Part shown: positions 16,102-24,062 of the stretch, in pieces
How positions within the stretch are numbered: position 1 is the stretch's first letter
Layout of the letters: each line of letters opens with the position of its first letter
From: Solimonas_A sp052035235
GTDB lineage: Bacteria; Pseudomonadota; Gammaproteobacteria; Nevskiales; Nevskiaceae
Assembly (NCBI GenBank): GCA_052035235.1
Contig: JBPOHT010000019.1
Coordinates: 62,001-126,000, forward strand
Length of the DNA stretch: 64,000 nucleotides
Direction: 5' to 3'
Position numbers and translations under genes: made by a program
The notes under the pieces: generated by a model
Database searches by the model: none
Told to the model about the DNA's origin: nothing
What the model saw: only the letters and a program-made list of their open reading frames with translations

Positions 16102-17229
16102 TTACGGCAGCTCGACGATGCCGACGCCGGTAGCCGAGGTCTCACCATCCTGCTGTACGGCCTTCTGCTTGACCTCGACCAGCTTCTTGCCGCCTTCCTC
16201 GAACTTGCGGGTGACTTCGCCGTCGATCCATATGGCGTCGCCTTCCGGGTTATGGCGGCGAATCTGGCTCTGGTGCGAGCGCAGGAAGCCCGCATCGCCC
16301 TGCCAGTTGGTCAGGTGGTGCGTCAGCCAGGAGGTGCGCTCCGGGCCGTAGTCGTAAGCACCCGGCGTACCCACCTTGAGTGCGAACTCCTCTTCCCAGT
16401 GCACGCGCTCCGGGCAATCCGGAATGCCGAATCGGTTCTTGATACCCAGGCCCGGGTGCTTGTGGTGCTGCGCCCAGGCCAGCTTGTTGGCGCGGATGTA
16501 GAGGCCGCCCCAGCCCTGCGCGTAGCAGATGAAGCCGGTGACGGTCATCGGCCCCTTCACCATGCGCGGCAGCTTGTCGCCGACCTGCACGTCCTTCCAG
16601 TAGCGGGTGTTGGCGCCGCGCACTTCTTCCTTGGCGTAGAGCTCGAAGATCTTCGACAGATCGTCGTCGGTGTACTTCCTCGGCTCGCGCGCCTTCACTT
16701 CCTTGTACTTGGTGCCCTGCTCGCGGGCGACGTCGCGATCGGTACGGAAGCACCAGCTGTCAGCCTCGGCCACGTTGTCACCGTGCTGGTTATAGAACTT
16801 GACGTTGTAGATCTGCTGGAACGAGCGGCCGGCGAATCGGGTCTGGTGCTCGATCAGGTCCTTGAGCTTGGCCTCGGTGCGGATCGTGTCGTTGCGCAGC
16901 ACCGGCTTGTGCCACTGCCAGTTGGCACCGGCCCACATGGCATGGGTGCCCGACAGGCCGCCGACGTAACCAGAGACGATGCGGCTGGTGGTGAACAGGA
17001 AGCTCGGCAGCGCGGCAATCGTGCCGAAGCGCGCCTTCGCCGCGTACTCCGGATCGCACCATAGCGGGTTGTCGTCACCGATGCCGTGGGCATAGTGGCG
17101 GATCGCGTCACGCGTTGCCTCGTAATTCCAGGGCTCGACCGTGTCCGTGATGGGCACGCCGATGCGCTGGCGCAGTTCATCCAAGGCCTTCTCGGTGATC
17201 TTGGGGAAGTGGGTAGCGTCGTTGGACAT
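16102..17229 (-). CDS. MaoC-like / FAS1-type dehydratase (hotdog fold)
   Basis: A 375-residue protein. The N-terminal half (about 1-165) resembles the FAS1-like dehydratase domain: an early PWNYEATRDAIRHYAHGIGDDNPLWCDPEYA block, then FGTIAALPSFLFTT. The second half has further hotdog-like segments (VQVGDKLPRMVKGPMTVTGF). Such proteins hydrate enoyl-CoA substrates in aromatic, steroid or branched-acid catabolism. AAGGAGAG stands 4 bases before the ATG. It follows the CoA ligase by 36 bp on the same strand, so the ligase product could be processed by this protein. The precise substrate is unknown. Confidence 0.82.
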   Translation of the reverse strand: MSNDATHFPKITEKALDELRQRIGVPITDTVEPWNYEATRDAIRHYAHGIGDDNPLWCDPEYAAKARFGTIAALPSFLFTTSRIVSGYVGGLSGTHAMWAGANWQWHKPVLRNDTIRTEAKLKDLIEHQTRFAGRSFQQIYNVKFYNQHGDNVAEADSWCFRTDRDVAREQGTKYKEVKAREPRKYTDDDLSKIFELYAKEEVRGANTRYWKDVQVGDKLPRMVKGPMTVTGFICYAQGWGGLYIRANKLAWAQHHKHPGLGIKNRFGIPDCPERVHWEEEFALKVGTPGAYDYGPERTSWLTHHLTNWQGDAGFLRSHQSQIRRHNPEGDAIWIDGEVTRKFEEGGKKLVEVKQKAVQQDGETSATGVGIVELP

Positions 17230-17265
17230 ATGTCTCTCCTTGAAGAACAGAAATCAGAACGGAAA

Positions 17266-18819
17266 TCAGTTGGCGGCGGCCGCTTCGCGGTCACGCAGGA
17301 CCTTGCGGTTGACCTTGCCGGCCGGGGTTTTTGGCAGTTCGTCGACCAGGGCGATCTGGCGCGGGTATTCGTGCTGGCTGAGGCGCTCGCGGGTGAAGTC
17401 CTGCAGCTCGCGGACGAAGACCTCGTCCTGCGGGCGGGTACTGACGACGAAGGCCTTGACCACCTGCCCGCGCAGCGAATCCTTGACGCCGATGACGGCG
17501 GCTTCGCGCACGTCGGGATGCTTGAGCAGGACGTTCTCGATCTCGACGGCGCTCATGGTCCAGCCGGCGGAGATGATGACGTCGTCCGCTCGACCGCCGT
17601 GATAGAAGTGACCGTCCTCGTCGATCCAGCCGAGGTCCTTGGTGGGCACCCATTCGCCGCGGCGCAGCAGCTTGAGCTCGCCGACCTGGCGCGGGGCGCA
17701 GGGCTTGCCGCTGGGGTCCTGCACTTCCACGGTCTGGCCGGGGATGGCCTTGCCCAGCGAGCCGGGCTTGACGGTGAAGTCCGGCGCACCGGGATAGTTG
17801 ACCAGCACCACACCGACCTCGGTGGTGCCGTACATGCTGCAGACCGGCCGGCCGAACAATTTCTCGGTGTATTCCAGCGTGGCGGGGTCGATGGGCTCGC
17901 CGGTGTAGGAGAGCTTCTGCAGCTTGAAGCGGAATGTCTCGGCCTCGCCGGTGGCCTTCATCATGCGGTAGTGCGTGGCGGCGGCGGACAGGTTGGTGAT
18001 GCCGTAATCCTGCAGGGCCTTGAGCAGGCGCAGCGCGGCGAACTTGCCCGACATGGTGCCGGTGGTGACGCCCAGCGACAGCGGCGCCAGGGTGCCGTGC
18101 CACATGCCATGGCCCCAGGCCGGTGACGAAGGGCAGAAGAAATCTTCGCCCGGACGCACGCCGGTGCCGTACAGCGCGGCCAGGGCCAGAACGACGATGG
18201 AACGGTGGGTGTGCTTGACCGCGGCCGGCAGCTCGCGCGTGGTGCCCGAGGTGTACTGGAAGGCGGCGAGATCGTCGGCCCTGGTGTTGACCTTGAACGT
18301 GTCCGGGTAGGCCTTGAGCTGCTCGAACAGGCTGTCGTCCGCCACCACCACGCGCGTGCCGGCGGAGGCGCGGGCCATCTCGGCCTTTTCGGTGTTGGTG
18401 ACCAGGATCACCGGCGTGCAGTCGGCCACGCGCAGTTGCAGGCCCTCGGGCCCAAACAGCGTGAACAGCGGCACGCTGATGGCGCCGGTCTTCATGGCGC
18501 CGAACATGGCGGTGTAGAAGGCCAGCGACGGATCCAGCATGAAGGCGACGCGATCGCCGGGCTTGACGCCCTGGGCGAGCAGCCAGTGGGCGAAGCGGCT
18601 GGACCAGCGGGACAGTTCCTGGAAGCCGATGATCTCGTCGCGGCCGTCGGCGTGGGCGACGCGGACCGCGATGCGCGACGGATCGGCAGCGTGGCGATCG
18701 ACGCATTCGTGCGCGATGTTGAAGGACTGCTTGTCCCCGTCGAACAGGGACCAGACGGCGTCCATCGAGTAGTGCTGCTGCGCGTCGGCGTAGCGGCTGT
18801 AGTCCGTCAGCTGGGTCAT
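17266..18819 (-). CDS. AMP-dependent acyl-CoA synthetase (benzoate/acetyl-like branch)
   Basis: A 517-residue ligase. The phosphate-binding loop reads YTSGTTRELPAAVKHTHRS near residue 170, where most enzymes have TSGTTGxPKxV; the downstream motifs are regular: YGTTEVG, the hinge TKDLGWIDEDGHFYHGGRADD, and PKTPAGKVNRKVLRD with the catalytic Lys. I chose ATG at 18819 because the alternative 19 codons upstream has no homology and weak translation signals. It is the first gene of a two-gene unit with the MaoC-like dehydratase. A palindrome at 18915-18934 precedes it, and a decayed AraC-type regulator lies divergently upstream. Confidence 0.88.
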   Translation of the reverse strand: MTQLTDYSRYADAQQHYSMDAVWSLFDGDKQSFNIAHECVDRHAADPSRIAVRVAHADGRDEIIGFQELSRWSSRFAHWLLAQGVKPGDRVAFMLDPSLAFYTAMFGAMKTGAISVPLFTLFGPEGLQLRVADCTPVILVTNTEKAEMARASAGTRVVVADDSLFEQLKAYPDTFKVNTRADDLAAFQYTSGTTRELPAAVKHTHRSIVVLALAALYGTGVRPGEDFFCPSSPAWGHGMWHGTLAPLSLGVTTGTMSGKFAALRLLKALQDYGITNLSAAATHYRMMKATGEAETFRFKLQKLSYTGEPIDPATLEYTEKLFGRPVCSMYGTTEVGVVLVNYPGAPDFTVKPGSLGKAIPGQTVEVQDPSGKPCAPRQVGELKLLRRGEWVPTKDLGWIDEDGHFYHGGRADDVIISAGWTMSAVEIENVLLKHPDVREAAVIGVKDSLRGQVVKAFVVSTRPQDEVFVRELQDFTRERLSQHEYPRQIALVDELPKTPAGKVNRKVLRDREAAAAN

Positions 18820-18914
18820 CTGCTCTCTCTTGAATGCGTGCCGATGCAGGTCTCTCCCCCCTGGCACTGGATTCATGAAAACAGATGCTGATTGTTGTTG
18901 TCAATGTGCAATAA

Positions 18915-18934
18915 TTGTTTTATTAGTAAAACAA
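18915..18934. promoter_or_regulatory. Operator palindrome TTGTTTTA-TTAG-TAAAACAA
   Basis: A perfect inverted repeat with 8-bp arms and a 4-bp spacer, lying about 95 bp upstream of the CoA-ligase start in an AT-rich island. On the minus strand TTGACA at 18903-18898 could serve as a -35 downstream of it. The shape fits a TetR-type repressor; none is encoded beside it. Confidence 0.5.
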
Positions 18935-18965
18935 CTGGAAACGAAACAACGGATTGCCCAGGGCG

Positions 18966-19390
18966 GCAATGGCGACCGCGGACTGCGTTGCCGGAGCATT
19001 TCGCGGGTGCATGATCGAAGCGGCATGCCCCGCCGGGGCGGCATCGCTGGACGAGCTCACGATGGAACAGCGCGCGCGGGCGACGATAGACACGGAAGCG
19101 GAATTGAGCGCGCGCAGCGCCCGGATGCAGCTCGTGCGGTATCGCTGCACGAGCTGGCGGGGCTCTGCGGCATCTTGGTGCGGCAGCTGACGCCGGCCTT
19201 ACGCAGCGCGCGCGCATGCTCGGGGGGAACGCACGTGGCGGACCGGCAGGTCGGCCACGCCAAGCGCCTGCTGGCGGCGGACGAGAGCGTGGCGGGCACC
19301 GCCCCCACGCTGGAATTCTCTCCAACTTCTGCTACGCCTTCCGCCGCGCGGAGAGTACCGGCAGGCCCTGCCCTCGTTCCGGGCGATACA
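18966..19390 (+). pseudogene. Decayed AraC-family regulator
   Basis: Plus-strand DNA in two or three frames spells an AraC-type C-terminus. One frame reads SLHELAGLCGILVRQLTPAL and then RQVGHAKRLLAADESVAGTA (about 19,136-19,320); the reading then shifts to another frame for SNFCYAFRRAESTGRP (about 19,322-19,370). An upstream frame has DELTMEQRARATI and SARSARMQLVR, which fit the inter-domain region. At least two frameshifts and a small deletion at the FSSPSNF position break it. Sequence similarity to the conserved AraC pattern (SVRQLTRAFR, HAKRLLA, CYAFRR) is judged from memory of the family. It lies divergent from the CoA ligase-MaoC pair and was probably its regulator. Confidence 0.6.
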
Positions 19391-19570
19391 GCATGTGCGG
19401 TTTGCGCGGCCGGCGCTGGCGGGAGCCTGAGACAGCTGGCGCTGGCAAGGCATGGGCGATAGCCCGGACATCTGACCTTCCATTCCGCTCTGCACGAGCT
19501 GCCAGTTACCTCGCTGGGCAGGGCAGACGATGGAGCGCCCTGGGCCGGGAATCCTGCCCAGGGCGCCGAT

Positions 19571-20200
19571 TCACTCTGCCAGCAATGCGGTGATCTCTGC
19601 CCGGCGACCCGCATCGGCATCGGCTCGTCCGGCGCGCGGTGCCGCAGCAAGGGCCTTGCGCAGGTACTTCTCCCCTTCGGCGCGCTTGCCCTGATCCAGC
19701 AGCAGTTCGCCGTAGAAGTAGTTGGGATCGATGCCGGCGGGATTGATCTGCAGGGCGTGCTGCAGGTACTCGGCTGCCTTTTTCTTGTCACCGTAGGCGA
19801 TCGGCCAGCCCGGGGCCTTGGCGTAGAGGCTGCCCAGCGAGGTATAGATCGAGCCGTCCAGGGCGGCTGGCTGGATCTTCTCCGCCTGCAGCAGCAGTTC
19901 ACGGGCGGTCTTGATCTTGCCGAGTGCTCCCAGCCCGCCCTCGAACTTGGCGTAGCTGCTGAGGATGATGGCCTGCCAGACCAGAGGCTCGGCCCGGCCA
20001 GGATTGGCGGCGGTGAATTGGGCCGCGCGGCCGGCCAGTTTCTCGAACTGCTTTTCCTTGTCGGCGGCGGGCGTGGTGTAGAAAGCCTCGGCCCAGCCGT
20101 GCTGCAAGGCCGGCAGGCCCTCCTCCACGGTTTCGGCGCGAGCCGAGAAAGCCAGCGCCAGGCAGCCGAGCAGCAGGCCGTAGGACAGATTGCGGATCAT
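19571..20200 (-). CDS. Exported TPR-like protein, last gene of the sigma-54 operon
   Basis: A 209-residue protein with a signal peptide (LSYGLLLGCLALAFSARA) and helical repeats of TPR type: the clearest are PLVWQAIILSSYAKFEGG, ARELLLQAEKIQPAALDGS and AAEYLQHALQINPAGIDPN, ending with GEKYLRKALAAAP. It is probably periplasmic and acts as a scaffold. I chose the ATG at 20200 because GGAG lies 9 bases before it; an ATG at 20209 overlaps that Shine-Dalgarno. It begins 31 bp after the SDR stop and belongs to the same minus-strand unit. No catalytic function is visible. Confidence 0.75.
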   Translation of the reverse strand: MIRNLSYGLLLGCLALAFSARAETVEEGLPALQHGWAEAFYTTPAADKEKQFEKLAGRAAQFTAANPGRAEPLVWQAIILSSYAKFEGGLGALGKIKTARELLLQAEKIQPAALDGSIYTSLGSLYAKAPGWPIAYGDKKKAAEYLQHALQINPAGIDPNYFYGELLLDQGKRAEGEKYLRKALAAAPRAGRADADAGRRAEITALLAE

Positions 20201-20231
20201 GATGTTCATCTCCAGATGACGGTAAGGATTC

Positions 20232-21035
20232 TCAGGGGAGCTGGCGCAGCGCGTAGGGCCTCATCTGCTGTCCCTGCTTGCGCAGGGCAGCGTCGACCAG
20301 CCGCGGGAACCAGGCGTTGATGCGGACGAACAGCTTCTCGGGCCAGCCCAGGTAGCGTTCCTTGCGATTGCGTTCGATCGCCTCCACCAGAGCCGCGGCA
20401 ACGGTATCTGGCTCGTCCTGGTTCATCGCCAGCGCACTGGCCATGTCGCTGACGGCACCGCTGTTGAGTGCGGTGCGCGTGTAGCGCGGCGCAAAGTAAA
20501 GGACGTCGACCCCGCTGCCGGAGAGTTCCCGACGCAAGCCCTCGGAGAAGCCGCGCAGCGCGAACTTGGTGCTGGAATAGGTGGCAAAGCAGGGGAAGGC
20601 GATGGACCCGAAGATGGAGCCGACGTTGACGACCAGGCCGCCGCCCTGGCGCAGCACCGGCAGCGCCGCCTGCACCAGTTGCATGGGGGCCAGGACATTG
20701 GTGCGCCAGAGCTGCTCGATGGCTTCCGGCGGCGTCGACTCGAAGTAGCCGAAATGCATGGCACCGGCGCAGTTGATGACGATATCCAGCCGCGGCTCGA
20801 GGCTGCGCAGGCGCGCGATCAGGTCGCGTGCCGCACCACGCTCGGTCAGGTCGGCGACCAGCACCTCGGCTCGGCCTCCCTCGCGGCGGATCTGGGCGGC
20901 CAGTTCCTGCAGCTCGGCCTCGCGCCGGCCACTGAGCCAGAGCCTGGCTCCGCGTGCCGCCAGTTGCAGTGCCGCGGCACGGCCGATGCCGCCGGTGGCG
21001 CCGGTCAGAAGGATGCAGCGGTCTTGGAGTTGCAT
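20232..21035 (-). CDS. Short-chain dehydrogenase/reductase of the HDO operon
   Basis: A 267-residue SDR. The cofactor motif TGATGGIG is at residues 11-18, the NCAG block replaces NNAG, and the active site is SSIFG-like (VGSIFGSIAFPCFATYSSTK) with Tyr and Lys in YSSTK. The C-terminal tail after about residue 215 (RKERYLGWPEKLFVRINAW) resembles SDRs that act on lipid or fatty-acyl substrates. The start at 21035 has AGGAG 9 bases upstream and lies inside the 3' end of the heme-oxygenase-like gene (31-bp overlap). It may reduce or oxidise the product of that enzyme. Confidence 0.85.
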   Translation of the reverse strand: MQLQDRCILLTGATGGIGRAAALQLAARGARLWLSGRREAELQELAAQIRREGGRAEVLVADLTERGAARDLIARLRSLEPRLDIVINCAGAMHFGYFESTPPEAIEQLWRTNVLAPMQLVQAALPVLRQGGGLVVNVGSIFGSIAFPCFATYSSTKFALRGFSEGLRRELSGSGVDVLYFAPRYTRTALNSGAVSDMASALAMNQDEPDTVAAALVEAIERNRKERYLGWPEKLFVRINAWFPRLVDAALRKQGQQMRPYALRQLP

Positions 21036-21691
21036 GAGGAATGCTCCTGGTGAAGGTGACGGAAGATGTCGCCGTAGAGGCGGTAGAACATGCGCGAGGC
21101 GTGGATCACGGCATCCTGGTCGCGCGGATCGGTGAGGCGGTCGACGAGCTCGCGGAAGAAGTCCACGTGGTCGACGTCCAGCGCACCGTGGCTGGCGAGG
21201 TAGCTGAAGGCGGACTTGGGAAGCTGCACGGCCTGGGCGATCTTCTGCGCGGCCTGCGTGGCCAACGCCGTGCTGGTGCCCTCGAGCACATGCACCATGC
21301 CGAAGAAGCCCACGGGGTTGCCGCGCATGACGGTGTCGTAGGCGTAGGACACCATCAGTTCGGTGGCCACCGCCGGGCGGCCGTAGCGCACCCGGTCCGG
21401 ATCTCCGCCGGCGGCGCGGATGTCGTTCAGCACCCACTCGTGGTGACCGTATTCCTCCTCGACGTAGTGCACGATCTTGCCGCGCAGCCATTCGTAGTCG
21501 TCGGTCAAGCGTCCGCCACAGGCCATCATCAGCGGCACGGTGTGCTTGACGTGGTGGTAGGCCTGGGCGAGGAAGGCGATGTAGAGGGGGCGCGTAACGC
21601 GGCCGGCCAGTGCATCGGCGAACAACGGCAAGCCAAGCAGTTCGGCGCGATCGGCCGTGGTGGCCTCCTGCAAGGTGTCATAGAAGCTCAT
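21005..21691 (-). CDS. Heme-oxygenase-like fold protein (TenA/PqqC/UndA type, putative diiron oxidase)
   Basis: A 228-residue all-helical protein. Putative metal ligands sit where this fold places them: YHHVKH (residues 45-50), EEEYGHHEW (78-86), the Glu in HVLEGTS (137) and DVDHVDFF (172-179). Members with this His/Glu/Asp set (UndA, BesC, SznF) are non-heme diiron oxidases, whereas TenA and PqqC use the fold without iron, so the chemistry is inferred. Its start overlaps the ligase stop by ATGA and its 3' end overlaps the SDR. An acyl or amino-acid substrate supplied by the ligase is plausible; an alkene-forming decarboxylase like UndA is one candidate. Confidence 0.72.
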   Translation of the reverse strand: MSFYDTLQEATTADRAELLGLPLFADALAGRVTRPLYIAFLAQAYHHVKHTVPLMMACGGRLTDDYEWLRGKIVHYVEEEYGHHEWVLNDIRAAGGDPDRVRYGRPAVATELMVSYAYDTVMRGNPVGFFGMVHVLEGTSTALATQAAQKIAQAVQLPKSAFSYLASHGALDVDHVDFFRELVDRLTDPRDQDAVIHASRMFYRLYGDIFRHLHQEHSSCNSKTAASF

Positions 21692-23184
21692 GCTGGGGTT
21701 TCCTGGTAGAGGGAATCGAGAGAAGTGCCGTACTGCGCCCACAGGCTGGCGCGGCGCAGACGTCCATTGGAGGTGAGTTGGCCGTTCAGGGGCGTGAAGG
21801 CCTGCTGCGCCGGTAGCCAGCGCCGCACGCGGGCGTAGTCGGGCAGCATCGCGTTGACCTCGGCAATCGCCAGATCCACGGCTTGCTGGCTCACACCCGG
21901 CCGCGGCACGATCACCGCGGCATTCCAGGGCCGCGCCTCGCCGAACACGGCCGCCTGGGCGATGGCCGGCTGCAGGCAGAGCTCGCGCTCCACCCACTCC
22001 GGCGCCACGTTGCGCCCGAAGGCGGTGATGAACATGTTCTTCTTGCGGCCGGTCAGCCAGAGATAACCGTCTGCATCGAGATGGCCGATGTCGCCGGTGG
22101 CCACGGGCTGGTCAGCAGCGCGTGGTATCTCCCCGACGTAACCCAGGAAGGCGTTGCCCGCCACGAGGATCTCGCCGTCGTCGGCGAACGAAACCTTTAC
22201 ATGCGGCAGCGGACGGCCGGCGCTGCCCGGGCGGTCCGCCGCGGCGGTATTCAGCGCAACCACCGATGAGCACTCCGACAAGCCATAGCCCTCGTGGACC
22301 GGCAGGCCGGCCGCACGTGCGCGCTGGAGCAGACGCGGCGCCACCGGTGCACCGCCGACGGCGATGAACCTCAGTTGCGAGGGCCGCCGAAGGCCGGCCT
22401 CGATGGCTTCGACCAAGCCTTGCAGGATCTGGGGCACCAGGATCGCCGTGCTGGCGCGTGCCACCTCCAGCGCCTCGATCAGCAGGCGCGGGTCGAAACC
22501 GGAGGCACCGCGCAGGCCGACCTCGGACATGGGCCACAGGCAGGCCTCGGCTCCCGCCAGCAGCGGCGCATACAGGCCGCCCAGGTTTTCCAGCAACGTT
22601 GCCAGCGGCAGCACGCAGAGGTGCCGGTCGCCCGGGCCTGCGCCGCTGGCCTGGGCCAGTGCCAGGGCGACACGCTCCATCTGTTCCTGCGCCAGGCAGA
22701 CACCCTTGGGCTCGCCGGTGGTGCCCGAGGTGTAGGTGATCTTGGCAGTGCCCTCCGGCACCGGGACCGCCGCCTGGGGCGGCAGTTCCAGCAGGCTCAG
22801 CAGCGCCGGCGCCAGCCCCACTTCCAGCGCTTCTGCCGGCAGGCCCGCGAAGGGACCCGCCACGGCGAATGCGGGAGGGGCGAGCAAGGCTTCGGCGCCG
22901 GCGCTGCGCAGGGCGTGGGCCATCTGCTGCGGGGAGAAGAACGGCGGCAACGGCACCGTGCGCACGCCGGCGCGCACGGCGGCAAGATCCGCCAGCGCCC
23001 AGGCCAGGCCGTTATCGGCCAGCAGGCCAACAACTTTCAGGCCACGCGACGACAGTTGGGTCGCCAGGCGCCCGATGGCCTGCTCCAGTTGGGCGTAGCT
23101 CAGGCGGGCTTCTGAGCCGTGCAAGGCAAGCGCATCGGGCTGGCGCCGGGCATGGGCGGAAATCGCGTCAAGAACCAGGCTCAC
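21688..23184 (-). CDS. AMP-dependent acyl ligase of the HDO operon (variant A10 motif)
   Basis: A 498-residue adenylate-forming enzyme. The P-loop ITYTSGTTGEPKGVCLAQ is near residue 150-167, A5 is YGLSECSSVV, and the hinge is TGDIGHLDADGYLWLTGRKKN. The C-terminal motif reads LTSNGRLRR where a catalytic Lys is expected, so Arg appears to replace it. The GTG start at 23184 overlaps the stop of the hemolysin-like gene by GTGA. It is shorter at the N-terminus than long-chain FadD proteins. It most likely adenylates a fatty or other carboxylic acid and hands it to CoA, a carrier or the diiron partner; the altered A10 residue makes the efficiency of the first half-reaction uncertain. Confidence 0.82.
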   Translation of the reverse strand: MSLVLDAISAHARRQPDALALHGSEARLSYAQLEQAIGRLATQLSSRGLKVVGLLADNGLAWALADLAAVRAGVRTVPLPPFFSPQQMAHALRSAGAEALLAPPAFAVAGPFAGLPAEALEVGLAPALLSLLELPPQAAVPVPEGTAKITYTSGTTGEPKGVCLAQEQMERVALALAQASGAGPGDRHLCVLPLATLLENLGGLYAPLLAGAEACLWPMSEVGLRGASGFDPRLLIEALEVARASTAILVPQILQGLVEAIEAGLRRPSQLRFIAVGGAPVAPRLLQRARAAGLPVHEGYGLSECSSVVALNTAAADRPGSAGRPLPHVKVSFADDGEILVAGNAFLGYVGEIPRAADQPVATGDIGHLDADGYLWLTGRKKNMFITAFGRNVAPEWVERELCLQPAIAQAAVFGEARPWNAAVIVPRPGVSQQAVDLAIAEVNAMLPDYARVRRWLPAQQAFTPLNGQLTSNGRLRRASLWAQYGTSLDSLYQETPA

Positions 23185-23870
23185 GGCGCACCCACCTTGG
23201 CCACCGGCGCGAGCGCCTCGGCCAACATACGCGGCGACGACGCCATCGCCTCCAGCTGGCGCCAGCCGTTGCGCACGTCGCCGAGCATGACCGACGGCGA
23301 ATGCCGGTAGTAGCTGCCCCAGTGGCCACGCTCGCTCTCCGGCAGCCGCTCGATCGGTGCCGGAGCCATGACGCTCAGCGGCAGCCCCAGGCGAGTGAAG
23401 CCATTGCAGAGTCGGGCAGCGCCGGTGAATACCACCCAATGGAAGGACTGGCGGTGCAGCAGGCGCGTGAGCAGCGGGATCAGCTCGCGCAGCGCGCCCG
23501 GCGAGGCACCGGCCAGGTTGCCGACTTCGGCAATGTTACGGCGCAGGACGGGCTCGCCGGCCCGCCGGGAGACCAGCTGTTCCACCGGCTCTTCGAGATA
23601 GCATTCCAGGAACAAGCGCTCTTCGGCCGCGGAGCGCATGCCGAAGGCGGCATGCAGCTGGCCGTCGTCGTCATAGGTGCCGAACAGGCGCGGCATGAAC
23701 CGGTGGAGTTCGGCGCCGTAGGTCGCGGCAAAGCGCTCGGCGATGAAACGCTCGAGCCGCACGCGTTCTTCGCGTTCGGCTCGGCACAGGCGGATACCGC
23801 TGTCCGGCAGCAAATCGCCGGACACTGCACCCTGGCTGGTCTCGCCTTCGGGGGAGGCGTGGGAGAACAT
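23181..23870 (-). CDS. Thermostable-hemolysin family protein
   Basis: A 229-residue protein matching the family of Vibrio thermostable (delta-VPH) hemolysins: an early RLERFIAERFAATYGA, then a central ERLFLECYLEEPVEQL and VLRRNIAEVGNLAG, and FHWVVFTGAARLCNGFTRLG. The pattern of an AEVGNLA beta strand followed by helix resembles the acetyl-CoA site of GNAT proteins, so an acyl- or N-acyltransferase role is more likely than haemolysis itself; this is inference. No signal peptide. It is the first gene of the operon, with AGGAAG 9 bases before the ATG and a consensus sigma-54 promoter about 50 bp upstream. Confidence 0.75.
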   Translation of the reverse strand: MFSHASPEGETSQGAVSGDLLPDSGIRLCRAEREERVRLERFIAERFAATYGAELHRFMPRLFGTYDDDGQLHAAFGMRSAAEERLFLECYLEEPVEQLVSRRAGEPVLRRNIAEVGNLAGASPGALRELIPLLTRLLHRQSFHWVVFTGAARLCNGFTRLGLPLSVMAPAPIERLPESERGHWGSYYRHSPSVMLGDVRNGWRQLEAMASSPRMLAEALAPVAKVGAP

Positions 23871-23918
23871 GGGAATCGCTTCCTGGTCAGGGCCCGGAGT
23901 GGGCCATGCCAGAAAGGG

Positions 23919-23934
23919 AGCAACGCCGGTGCCA
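23919..23934 (-). promoter_or_regulatory. Sigma-54 promoter, exact consensus
   Basis: On the minus strand TGGCAC-CGGCG-TTGCT (23934-23919) matches TGGCAC-N5-TTGCW at every position. Transcription should begin near 23,907, giving a leader of about 37 nt before the hemolysin-family ATG. It implies absolute dependence on an NtrC-type activator, and one is encoded less than 4 kb away (27436-28812). Confidence 0.88.
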
Positions 23935-24022
23935 GAACCGAGCTACTGAGACAACATCATGAATTCAAATGTTTTTCAGGAAAATCCACGGAGCAATGTC
24001 CGCGCTGCGAAGGCAGCAGGAC

Positions 24023-24051
24023 TTGTCAGACCCGCAAGCCCTGTCCGACAA
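24023..24051. promoter_or_regulatory. Candidate activator site (UAS) for the sigma-54 promoter
   Basis: TTGTCAGAC (24023-24031), an 11-bp spacer and GTCCGACAA (24043-24051): 9-bp arms with one mismatch. Its centre is about 110 bp upstream of the -12/-24 promoter, a usual place for an NtrC-family dimer. It lies just past the stop of the periplasmic-binding-protein gene. Confidence 0.55.
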
Positions 24052-24062
24052 ATCTTGCAGGG

